This document shows, one piece after another, positions 28,198 to 35,623 of a stretch of DNA of 64,000 nucleotides. Positions within the stretch are counted from its first letter, which is position 1. Every line of letters begins with the position of its first letter. The DNA is taken from the NCBI GenBank assembly GCA_035438985.1, contig DAORJK010000001.1, positions 372,001 to 436,000 of the forward strand. Reading direction: 5' to 3'. The position numbers were made by a program, and so were the translations under genes. The stretch is from UBA4408 sp002389785 (GTDB taxonomy: Bacteria > Bacteroidota > Bacteroidia > UBA4408). A model generated the notes under the pieces. That model worked only from the letters and a program-made list of their open reading frames with translations, was not told the DNA's origin and ran no database searches.

Positions 28198-28227
28198 TTA
28201 CCACATTTTGACACTTTTTACCACTTT
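28198..28227 (-). promoter_or_regulatory. Three contiguous MraZ boxes
   Basis: Read on the minus strand, three 10-bp direct repeats lie head to tail: AAAGTGGTAA (28227-28218), AAAGTGTCAA (28217-28208) and AATGTGGTAA (28207-28198). They sit 41-70 bp upstream of the mraZ ATG. MraZ is known to bind short GTG(G)-containing direct repeats spaced one helical turn apart upstream of its own operon (TGGGN boxes in E. coli, AAAGTG boxes in Mycoplasma), which fits this array. Binding itself is inferred. Confidence 0.8.
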
Positions 28228-28464
28228 TGTTCAAAACTTTTTGGTTATTAACTGTTTGAGGCTCATTTTTTTCACAATAAAATTCCACGTAAGCCTTTGT
28301 TTAAAAGGATTTCAAGAATTTGGGTAGAAAGTGGGAAGGATTTTGGAGTTGTTGCATTTTTGCCACAGCAGAAAGGAATAAGTTCTTTTCTACCAAAATG
28401 AGGAGGTTCAATTTTCCATTTCAAAAAGAACAGCCTAAGTATTCTAAGAAATACGTGGAAATAA
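28228..28464. other. Noncoding region between mraZ boxes and the barrel-gene terminator
   Basis: About 240 bp without a convincing gene. A 62-codon plus-strand frame here runs into the terminator at 28465-28499 and has no family features. The dcw promoter probably lies in or just downstream of this stretch on the minus strand, but I see no perfect TAnnTTTG; the best candidate -7 is TAAATTTA on the minus strand just downstream of the MraZ boxes. Confidence 0.5.
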
Positions 28465-28499
28465 AAAAGGTTTCAAAAATTGCTTTTCTGAAACCTTTT
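28465..28499 (-). terminator. Intrinsic terminator after the outer-membrane barrel gene pair
   Basis: AAAAGGTTTCA (28465-28475) and TGAAACCTTTT (28489-28499) form an 11-bp stem. On the minus strand it is followed by a TTTTTTATTT-type tail. It lies 22 bp past the stop of the barrel gene ending at 28522. A short T run on the other side may make it work in both directions. Confidence 0.75.
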
Positions 28500-28521
28500 A
28501 CTTTTTGAAATATTAAATGCC

Positions 28522-29142
28522 TTAATTCTTCTTGGCAACAAATAAATTAAATCCAAGTCCAAATGTAATTCGCAGTTCTTGCAAACTTACTATAGCCGGT
28601 GCATTTGAATTTAAATTGCCATAAACATATCGGCCTTCAGCGAACAAATGAGCAAATTGTTGAAAATAATAATTGAAACCAACACCCACAGAACCCAATG
28701 GTGCGATACTACCACTATAGGCAACCCGTTCGGCTGATAAAATTAAATTTTGCCTATTTTCATTACCTATCGCATAGGCACTCGCATAAGCAATACCTGG
28801 TTGAAAAACCAGATACGGATCTAAGTGATTGGAAGTTTGAAAGTGATACAATCCACCAAGCATCACAGAATAATAATCTTTCAAGTAGCTAGGTGCAATT
28901 ACTGATTGTTTCAATCCTGCTAACCAGTTTACATCACCACGAATCGAAATTCTTGAATCGAGATAATACTCCAAATTCCCGTTTAGATGCACTGTGTTTG
29001 CCCCAGTTTTATGCAAGCTTCCCGCTATAATGGATGCATCTGCTCGCACGAGATGTTTGCAAATGTATTGCCCTGATCTATTTTGTGCAAACAGACTATT
29101 AACAAGCAATAGCATTAAGTACAAATTTGCTGTTTTCTTCAT
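28522..29142 (-). CDS. Outer-membrane beta-barrel protein (OmpA/OmpW-like size)
   Basis: A 206-aa protein with a signal peptide (about 1-19, ending SLFAQ) followed by alternating amphipathic strands typical of an eight-stranded barrel (YYLDSRISIRGDVNWLAG; DPYLVFQPGIAYASAYA; GSVGVGFNYYFQQFAHLFAEG). No lipobox or enzymatic motif is present. The substrate or role is unknown. It is 26 bp downstream of a second small barrel gene in the same orientation, so the two are probably co-transcribed. Confidence 0.75.
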   Translation of the reverse strand: MKKTANLYLMLLLVNSLFAQNRSGQYICKHLVRADASIIAGSLHKTGANTVHLNGNLEYYLDSRISIRGDVNWLAGLKQSVIAPSYLKDYYSVMLGGLYHFQTSNHLDPYLVFQPGIAYASAYAIGNENRQNLILSAERVAYSGSIAPLGSVGVGFNYYFQQFAHLFAEGRYVYGNLNSNAPAIVSLQELRITFGLGFNLFVAKKN

Positions 29143-29168
29143 AGCACCTATATTTAATGTTTACCTAT

Positions 29169-29816
29169 TTAGTTTCTTCCACGATTTGCTTGGCCCCACA
29201 TGTCAAACAATTTTACATTTAGACTTAGATTTATTAACAAATGCCCTTCTACTCCCGATACATTTTGCTTTTCAATTTCAACAAATGTTAGTTGATCCAC
29301 TTGCGTAACGTGTGCATGTATATCTTGGCCAATATGCATCATATACTGCCCCGTTAAAGAAATATCGGTTTGATTAGTGATGTTGTAATGCATGCCACAT
29401 CCGGCTTGCACTGCACTACTTAATCGGTCTTTAAAATTAGTTGCTCCATTTTGTGACACTTTTGTATAATCAAAACAATGTCCGGCTAGTACATAAGGTG
29501 TAATTCTACCCCTTATCATTTCGCAGTTAAAAGGATAGGCCAACACGCTCCACCCAATATGTCCATCGGTTCTACGTGCAACATTTTGAATATTTGTTGT
29601 GAGATAATCCGCATACCAATCTGTATTAATACGCTTACTTAAACGAATACGAAATTGTCCTCCATATCCAAAACCCATAGCACCATCATCACTAAATGCA
29701 CTCGCTGTATTACGCACTCCTAGTTGAAAGTAACCACTCTCTTTATCTAATTTGATTTTTGTTTGTGCCATTCCCAATAATGGAAGAAGCAACAATAATT
29801 GAATGAGCTTTTTCAT
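29169..29816 (-). CDS. Outer-membrane beta-barrel protein
   Basis: A 215-aa protein with a cleavable signal peptide (MKKLIQLLLLLPLLGMAQ) and barrel-like strands (GFGYGGQFRIRLSKRINTDWYADY; SAVQAGCGMHYNITNQTDISLTGQYMMHIGQ). It is about the same size as the following gene and has a similar pattern of alternating hydrophobic residues, although clear sequence identity is low by eye. It is probably the first gene of a two-gene transcript. Function is unknown. Confidence 0.72.
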   Translation of the reverse strand: MKKLIQLLLLLPLLGMAQTKIKLDKESGYFQLGVRNTASAFSDDGAMGFGYGGQFRIRLSKRINTDWYADYLTTNIQNVARRTDGHIGWSVLAYPFNCEMIRGRITPYVLAGHCFDYTKVSQNGATNFKDRLSSAVQAGCGMHYNITNQTDISLTGQYMMHIGQDIHAHVTQVDQLTFVEIEKQNVSGVEGHLLINLSLNVKLFDMWGQANRGRN

Positions 29817-30221
29817 AGTTTAGGGACTTTAATGTGTATACTATATAAAACTCAAACTTGAATTTTTTATTTTATAATGATCTGCATTTTTGATAATTCA
29901 ATTTCAAGTACCATGTTTATTTGGCTTGTACCGACTATTACCTTCATCAAAGTTCTAGCGGTGTTAGCCTTCATTTTGTGTTTAGTCCCAACTTTTTAGA
30001 ACATAACTTCTAAAATTGGCTGCAGAAAATAAGTTGGAGTGAATACGTGGAACTATTATTTTAATATTCTATCGAATACGAAACCAATAGATGACTTAGA
30101 TTGCTATTTAAAATTGAATCAAAAAAAAAATTCTTCTCCTTCATTTTTCAGTATTGAAGATAAAATTTCTGTACAACCAGAATCAAAAATTATCTTTACA
30201 AAAAAAACAACAAACACCTAC
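29817..30221. other. Long leader/intergenic region upstream of queG
   Basis: About 400 bp between the divergent barrel gene and the likely GTG start of queG. A frame in phase with queG opens at 30039 and would add 61 residues (MNTWNYYFNILSNTK...), but these are Lys/Asn/Ser-rich, do not resemble the QueG N-terminus and look like translated AT-rich leader. No riboswitch or hairpin stands out. Confidence 0.45.
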
Positions 30222-31154
30222 GTGTCTTCACCTTTAAGTAATACACAACTAATTAAAACGGAAGCTAAACGCTTAGGATTTGACTATTGCGGAATTTCTA
30301 AAGCTGCATTTTTGGAAGAGGAAGCTCCTCGTCTCGAAAATTGGCTAAAAGAAAACAGACACGGAAAAATGCACTACATGGAAAATTATTTCGATAAGCG
30401 CTTAGACCCTCGTCTGCTTGTTGATGGTGCTAAATCAGTAATTTCCCTTTTACTAAACTATTATCCTTCGGATGAACAACACGATAAATCTGCTCCCAAA
30501 ATTTCAAAATACGCATACGGCAAGGATTACCATGAAGTGATTAAAACAAAACTAAGAGCATTGCATGAATTTATTTTTGAAAAAATCGGCGAAGTTGGTG
30601 GAAGAGCTTTTGTTGATTCAGCTCCGGTAATGGATAAAGCCTGGGCTAAAAAAAGCGGACTTGGGTGGATTGGTAAAAATGCCAATTTAATTACTCCAAA
30701 AAATGGTTCCTTCTTTTTTATTGCTGAATTAATTGTTGATATAGAATTGGAATACGATGGTGCAATTAAAGACTATTGTGGTACTTGTACCCGTTGCATC
30801 GATGCATGTCCTACCGAGGCTATAACCGAACCACATAAAGTGGATGGAAGTAAATGTATTTCCTATTTTACTATAGAATTAAAAGACGCAATACCTCAGA
30901 CAATGAAAGGCAAATTTCAAAATTGGGCATTTGGCTGCGATGTTTGTCAGGATGTATGTCCTTGGAACCGCTTTTCGACTCCACACAATGAACCCTCATT
31001 TGCGCCAAATAGAGCTTTACTGGATATGAGTAAAAATGAATGGGAAGAAATTACACTTGATGTTTTTCAAAAAGTATTTAAGAATTCAGCCGTAAAAAGA
31101 ACTAAATATGAAGGCTTAGTTCGTAACCTGAAATTTCTTAAACAAAACGTCTGA
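30222..31154 (+). CDS. queG: Epoxyqueuosine reductase QueG
   Basis: QueG is a cobalamin- and 4Fe-4S-dependent reductase that converts epoxyqueuosine in tRNA to queuosine. The N-terminal domain has TEAKRLGFDYCGIS and the catalytic-aspartate segment GGRAFVDSAPVMDKAWAKK. Two ferredoxin-like Fe-S motifs follow: CGTCTRCIDACP and the later CDVCQDVCPWN. The HEAT-repeat tail of longer QueG proteins is absent. I choose the in-frame GTG at 30222 (310 aa), because the only upstream ATG (30039) adds a non-homologous tail. tgt, in the same pathway, lies 9.6 kb downstream. Confidence 0.95.
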   Translation: MSSPLSNTQLIKTEAKRLGFDYCGISKAAFLEEEAPRLENWLKENRHGKMHYMENYFDKRLDPRLLVDGAKSVISLLLNYYPSDEQHDKSAPKISKYAYGKDYHEVIKTKLRALHEFIFEKIGEVGGRAFVDSAPVMDKAWAKKSGLGWIGKNANLITPKNGSFFFIAELIVDIELEYDGAIKDYCGTCTRCIDACPTEAITEPHKVDGSKCISYFTIELKDAIPQTMKGKFQNWAFGCDVCQDVCPWNRFSTPHNEPSFAPNRALLDMSKNEWEEITLDVFQKVFKNSAVKRTKYEGLVRNLKFLKQNV

Positions 31155-31326
31155 AAACCTCTTTGATAATAGGACCGTACTGATTTCCAAAAGTGGCAAG
31201 ACACCATACTTTTAGCATAAGCGCCTCATCTTTTTTTAACCATTTTATTCCTTTTAGTAATTCCTTCTTAAAAAGCTTTCTATCGAAACTCACTTTTTCC
31301 AAGGTGAGCTTTGTTAACTCAAACAT
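31138..31326 (-). CDS. Small conserved-looking Bacteroidota protein
   Basis: A 62-aa protein starting MFELTKLTLEKVSFDRKLF, with a KELLKGIKWLKKDEALMLKVWCLATFG core. Its pattern (xxLxKVSFDxxLFxKELxKxLxxL) is one I recall in many small unnamed Bacteroidota proteins. It is Lys-rich and probably helical, with no TM segment. It is convergent with queG and overlaps its last 17 bp. A perfect TAACTTTG -7 element lies about 55 bp upstream (31380-31387), supporting expression. Function unknown. Confidence 0.65.
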   Translation of the reverse strand: MFELTKLTLEKVSFDRKLFKKELLKGIKWLKKDEALMLKVWCLATFGNQYGPIIKEVFRRFV

Positions 31327-31379
31327 GTACTAATAATTTGTAGTGAATACTAAATTTCAATTTTCCTATATCTAATACG

Positions 31380-31387
31380 CAAAGTTA
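31380..31387 (-). promoter_or_regulatory. -7 element (TAACTTTG) for the small ORF
   Basis: The minus strand reads TAACTTTG here, a perfect match to TAnnTTTG, 54 bp upstream of the ATG at 31326. No clear TTTG -33 box is found at the right distance, so this is a partial promoter call. Confidence 0.4.
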
Positions 31388-31480
31388 ACCGCCTGGGTTA
31401 CTAAAAAAAGTAGAATAATGTTAAGAATGCGCAAAACACAGTATAGCAACTGTTTATTTTTTGTTTTCAAAAGAATAAAC

Positions 31481-32053
31481 CTATTTTCCTTCTTCTCCCC
31501 ATCGATACGAATCTTGCTGTAACCCCGCTAAATCTATTGCACGGTTTACTACAGTGGCAGCAAGTTCTTCAAAGGTTTTAGGAAGGCTATAAAAGGATGG
31601 ACTTGCAGGACAAATTATTCCGCCTGCTTCTGTTACTGTTTTCATATTGTTAATATGAATTAAACTCAGCGGAGTATCGCGTGTTATTAAAATTAATTTT
31701 CGTCGCTCCTTCAACATCACATCAGCAGCCCTTGTAGTTAAATCATTTGAAATACCCGATGCAATACGCGCCAATGTTCCCATACTGCAGGGACAAATAA
31801 TCATGCTCGAATACTTCGACGAACCGGATGCAAATGGTGCAAAAAAATCACTTTGGGAATAAATTTTAAAAGGCAGCTTTTCAAAGTTAGAATTTTGCAA
31901 TTCAAATTTCCAAACATCTTTTGCATTATTGCTCATTACAATTCCTACCTCTGACAATTGCGTCGAAAGTTTCTGCAACTTATCCAACAACACTTTTGCA
32001 TACACTGCGCCACTGGCACCGGTTATTGCAACAACCAACTTTTGCTTTTCCAT
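31481..32053 (-). CDS. ubiX: Flavin prenyltransferase UbiX
   Basis: UbiX attaches a dimethylallyl group to FMN to make prenylated FMN, the cofactor of UbiD-type decarboxylases. The 190-aa protein shows the FMN-binding VAITGASGAVYAKVLLDKL at the N-terminus, the CPCSMGTLARIASGISNDL region and the C-terminal RDTPLSLIHINNMKTVTEAGGII. No ubiD is adjacent, so its partner lies elsewhere. It starts 3 bp after the upstream barrel gene and is probably co-transcribed with it. Confidence 0.96.
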   Translation of the reverse strand: MEKQKLVVAITGASGAVYAKVLLDKLQKLSTQLSEVGIVMSNNAKDVWKFELQNSNFEKLPFKIYSQSDFFAPFASGSSKYSSMIICPCSMGTLARIASGISNDLTTRAADVMLKERRKLILITRDTPLSLIHINNMKTVTEAGGIICPASPSFYSLPKTFEELAATVVNRAIDLAGLQQDSYRWGEEGK

Positions 32054-32056
32054 AGT

Positions 32057-32665
32057 TTAAAGTTCATAGCGCAACATCAAATACATAGCTGTATTGTATT
32101 GCCCACGGTTTAATTTATACTGTATACCGCTATAATGATTTCTGATTGGAAGCAGCGAATTGCTAAAGCGCCAACTAGCCCAAATTCGCCCTCCCAATTT
32201 ATAAGACACACCGGCACACACACTCGTTTCGGTTTTTTTGAAAGGCCTTGCCTCTGGTGAACTAGCAGGAAATTCACCCAATACATCGCGCACTTTGGAG
32301 TGAACCAAATACCCTAGTGATGCACCCATTTCAATCATTAGTTTTTTTCGTTTCAGTTTGTATAAAAGTGGTACTTCAATATAATCCACTTTTAATTGAT
32401 AAAAGGCTTTTCCCTTTGCTAAATCTTCTCCTTGCTGACTACCCTTTTGCACATATATCATTTCCATCTCAACAAAACTACTATCCTTTACCTGCAAATT
32501 AACTGCAGCTCCACCCATTATTCCCACCTTATGAAATCCTCCTAAATTATCGCCCGAAACCTGACTTGTAGTTGCTCCGGCTAAAAATGCAAGCTTAAAA
32601 TTTTGCGCTTCTATTTTAGTAGATATTGCTATCAATAAAAAAAAGGTGACTATTTTGTATAACAT
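32057..32665 (-). CDS. PorT-like outer-membrane beta-barrel protein
   Basis: From the Met at 32665 (MLYKIVTFFLLIAIS) the protein is 202 aa with a normal signal peptide ending KIEAQ. The frame is open to 32740, but the extra 25 residues are charged and would precede the signal peptide. The mature part shows the outer-membrane beta-barrel pattern of porin/PorT-family proteins (FVEMEMIYVQKGSQ; YIEVPLLYKLKRKKLMIEMGASLGYLV) and ends in strand residues YLMLRYEL. The specific role is unknown. It lies 3 bp upstream of ubiX. Confidence 0.8.
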   Translation of the reverse strand: MLYKIVTFFLLIAISTKIEAQNFKLAFLAGATTSQVSGDNLGGFHKVGIMGGAAVNLQVKDSSFVEMEMIYVQKGSQQGEDLAKGKAFYQLKVDYIEVPLLYKLKRKKLMIEMGASLGYLVHSKVRDVLGEFPASSPEARPFKKTETSVCAGVSYKLGGRIWASWRFSNSLLPIRNHYSGIQYKLNRGQYNTAMYLMLRYEL

Positions 32666-32856
32666 CACTAACAAAAATTTGTTTGATTCGATTTGCAAAA
32701 TTGAACTTGTTACCCTACTTAAATCTTGTTCAACCTTCAAGTCTTCCCGTTCAGTAATTCCAATTACAAATTAAACCAATTCTAACAAACAAGCGCCTAT
32801 TTTAGAAGTATAAAGAATAAAAACAATTCAGTATTTACCTCTAAAACACACTGAAC

Positions 32857-35496
32857 ATGAAAACACACAAACAACTTCTCTACTTTGCGCTCCCTTTGTT
32901 TTTGCTTTTTACTTCAAAAAGTTTTGGGCAAAATTACAGCTATAAAGGAATGTACGTGTATACTTTAGATTCAATTCTAAACGATGCCAGTGGTAAAACA
33001 CAAGACGTATTGTTACGCTATTGTCGCGACAGCTCAATAAATGCACTTACATTAAGTGTTGGTGCTCTTAATTTACATACCAGCCCAAGTTACGTCACTA
33101 AATTGTCCTCCTTCATGAAAAAAGCTAAAACGCGTTATGGTATAAAGTACTTTTCAGCCGTTTTTTCAGACTACAACACTTTAGTTAACGAAATTCACTT
33201 TTATCAAAATAGTAGAACAGATACACTCGAAAAATTTTCGTTCTACAATTACGAGTTTGAGTATTGGAACAATAATTTTTATACTTCAACCGGAACCGGA
33301 GAAACCGATTATTGCACTAAATATTTACAACCCGAAGGATTTAGTTGTGATTCAGTTGGGGCCTGGAACTACTTTAAGAAATATATAAAAAGAGTGGACT
33401 CTTTGGCTCAGGCCGATAATATTCTATCGTCATTATATATCGGTGTAAAAAGTAAAGACACTTTAAAAAATCGCTTTATTGCTAACACTGTTGATTTAAT
33501 AATGATAGCCTGTTATAAATCATCCCCTACAGATTTATATCAAACCAATACAACCGGAAAGTTAACAGCCTTTTCAAAAGCCAATCATAAAGTAAATGTG
33601 ATTCCAATTTTTAGCAGCCTGAGTCAAAGTGCAAGCGAAAATTTAAAAATTTGGTTAAAAGTACCTCCCACAGGCAAACACTCGGAAGCATCTGCAATGC
33701 CCTATTTCATGAGTGAATACAACGATCCGGCAAATTTGAGCACTGCCATAAGAAGCAAGTTAAATATAATCGGATATCAATGGTTTAAATATGGAGGAAT
33801 GCCAAAAGATTCAACTTTTACGGCCATCACAATTACCCCCTCTGGCTTAGCTGCAATTCCATCCAACACCGGTGCTACAGTTTCTTGGACAACAATTGCT
33901 AATGCAACACAGTATACAGTTTGGTATAGTCCTGCTAATAGCTTTAACTGGACTAAAACCACAGTAAACTCAGCAACTGCTACAATCAATGGATTAACCT
34001 CAGATAGCCCCTATCAATTTTTAGTTTACGCAAAAACCAATAATGGAACCACAGCCAGTTCACTTGTATATCAATTCAGCACTACATCAACTCAAACAAC
34101 AAATTGTGCACTAGCCACTGGTTTAGCAACTACTGCAATAGGAGCAACAACTTGTACATTAAATTGGATTCCCGTAAATGGAGCCAGCACATATACCGTG
34201 AGGTATAAAGAAACAGCAGTAAATACATGGTTTACACTTACTTCTACTAGTAACGCCAGTGTATTAACTAATTTAACAGCGAATACAGTTTACGAATTTC
34301 AAGTGCAAACCAATTGTACTAGCGGAAACAGTAGTGATTTTACTGTGTCAACACTATTTAGCACAACTGCACTACCCTGTTTAGCACCAGGTAATATTGG
34401 TTCGAGCGCAATAACTACTAATTCTGCAACTATTTCATGGACTGCAGCAACAGGGGCAAGTAGTTATACTCTCGAATATAAAACCGTGGCCGGATCTACC
34501 TGGCAAACAGTAAGTACTACCTCTTTAAACAAACAGATCAGTTCACTAAGTGCGGCTACAACTTACACGTATCGTTTGCAAACAGTTTGTAATACAACAC
34601 TAAGTGCTTACAGTAGCGACTATCAATTTACAACATCCACCGCTGTTTCAACATGTGCCGTCCCAACGGGTTTAGCAGCGAATTCGGTATCATCAACTTC
34701 TGCAAGTATATCTTGGACAGACGCAGGAGGAGCAGCTACCTATAAAATTCAATACCATAAAGTAGGATCGTCAGTCTGGACCACCAAAACTGTTAGTGGA
34801 CTTACCTATACCTTAAGCTCTCTGAAATCGTCTACCAATTATGAAGTAAAAATCCAGCGTATTTGCAGTTCGAACTTAAGTAGCTCTTACAGCAGTTTAT
34901 TGAGTTTTAAAACGCTAAGTTCATCTGCAAAAGTTGCTGCCAAAACCACTGCATTACGAAGTAATCAAGGTATCACACTACAATGGAATGTAAATGATGA
35001 AGTTTCAGGTGACTATTATTTATTAGAAAAATCAGAAGATGGAATTGAATTTGATCCATTTCGAAAAATTTTTGCAGAAGCCGACCGATTCAATGGTTCA
35101 ATCTACGAAATTACCGACGACAGTTATGTGTACGAAGTTCAGCACAATTCGGTATGGTACAAACTTTCATTGGTTGATGAAAATGGGAATCAACTGGTGC
35201 TTGACACACTAGAGATTAAACCTAAGAATGAATTTGAAAATATATTTAATATCTATCCCAATCCCAATTCAGGAGAACAAATTAACTTAACATTACAACT
35301 TCAACAAAAAGAAGAACTGTTGGTTGTTTTAATCGACATGTTAGGAAATCAAGTATATTCTAAAGTGATCATAACAAATGATAATGGAACAGTAGCAACC
35401 GCAATAAATCCTTCACAAGAACTTGCAAAAGGCTGCTACCAGGTAATTGGTTATTCTTCCACTAAAACTTTAAGTCAAAAATTAATTATTCAATAA
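32857..35496 (+). CDS. Secreted protein with putative TIM-barrel-like domain, four FN3 domains and T9SS sorting domain
   Basis: An 879-aa protein. A signal peptide (about 1-24, ending SFGQ) is followed by a roughly 290-residue N-terminal domain (YSYKGMYVYTLDSIL; NTVDLIMIACYKSS; KLNIIGYQWFKYGG). Its alternating strand/helix pattern suggests a glycosidase-like (beta/alpha)8 barrel, but I cannot identify catalytic residues. Four FN3 domains follow, at about 320-410, 417-505, 507-597 and 600-687 (each with SATISWTAATGASSYTLEY-like cores), then a beta domain and a T9SS sorting domain (IYPNPNSGEQINL). It is probably a surface or extracellular protein acting on a polymer; this is inference. Confidence 0.85.
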   Translation: MKTHKQLLYFALPLFLLFTSKSFGQNYSYKGMYVYTLDSILNDASGKTQDVLLRYCRDSSINALTLSVGALNLHTSPSYVTKLSSFMKKAKTRYGIKYFSAVFSDYNTLVNEIHFYQNSRTDTLEKFSFYNYEFEYWNNNFYTSTGTGETDYCTKYLQPEGFSCDSVGAWNYFKKYIKRVDSLAQADNILSSLYIGVKSKDTLKNRFIANTVDLIMIACYKSSPTDLYQTNTTGKLTAFSKANHKVNVIPIFSSLSQSASENLKIWLKVPPTGKHSEASAMPYFMSEYNDPANLSTAIRSKLNIIGYQWFKYGGMPKDSTFTAITITPSGLAAIPSNTGATVSWTTIANATQYTVWYSPANSFNWTKTTVNSATATINGLTSDSPYQFLVYAKTNNGTTASSLVYQFSTTSTQTTNCALATGLATTAIGATTCTLNWIPVNGASTYTVRYKETAVNTWFTLTSTSNASVLTNLTANTVYEFQVQTNCTSGNSSDFTVSTLFSTTALPCLAPGNIGSSAITTNSATISWTAATGASSYTLEYKTVAGSTWQTVSTTSLNKQISSLSAATTYTYRLQTVCNTTLSAYSSDYQFTTSTAVSTCAVPTGLAANSVSSTSASISWTDAGGAATYKIQYHKVGSSVWTTKTVSGLTYTLSSLKSSTNYEVKIQRICSSNLSSSYSSLLSFKTLSSSAKVAAKTTALRSNQGITLQWNVNDEVSGDYYLLEKSEDGIEFDPFRKIFAEADRFNGSIYEITDDSYVYEVQHNSVWYKLSLVDENGNQLVLDTLEIKPKNEFENIFNIYPNPNSGEQINLTLQLQQKEELLVVLIDMLGNQVYSKVIITNDNGTVATAINPSQELAKGCYQVIGYSSTKTLSQKLIIQ

Positions 35497-35518
35497 TCTC
35501 ATCTAACTCATTATTACA

Positions 35519-35546
35519 AAAGGAACTCTATCGGGTTCCTTTTTTT
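35519..35546 (+). terminator. Intrinsic terminator after the FN3 T9SS gene
   Basis: AAAGGAAC (35519-35526) pairs with GTTCCTTT (35535-35542), followed by a run of T residues to 35546. It lies 22 bp after the stop codon. Confidence 0.85.
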
Positions 35547-35567
35547 GTGCTTTAAGGTAAAATTGGC

Positions 35568-35598
35568 TTGTGTAACCGTATTAAAAAATTTACCTTAG
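35568..35598 (+). promoter_or_regulatory. Candidate promoter of the TolB/Omp85-like gene
   Basis: TTG at 35568-35570 and TACCTTAG at 35591-35598 are separated by 20 nt, a near match to the Bacteroidota promoter (TAnnTTTG with one change). The -7 box lies within the right arm of a perfect 9-bp inverted repeat (TAAGGTAAA 35553-35561; TTTACCTTA 35589-35597). Confidence 0.4.
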
Positions 35599-35623
35599 CT
35601 TCCTCTAAGTAATATTAAAGTGT

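Noticed and set aside
28320..28508. 62-codon plus-strand ORF
   Set aside because: It runs into the terminator hairpin at 28465-28499 and has no conserved features.
31452..31480. Terminator hairpin after ubiX
   Set aside because: Only a 7-bp AT-only stem with no T run on the minus strand; too weak to call.
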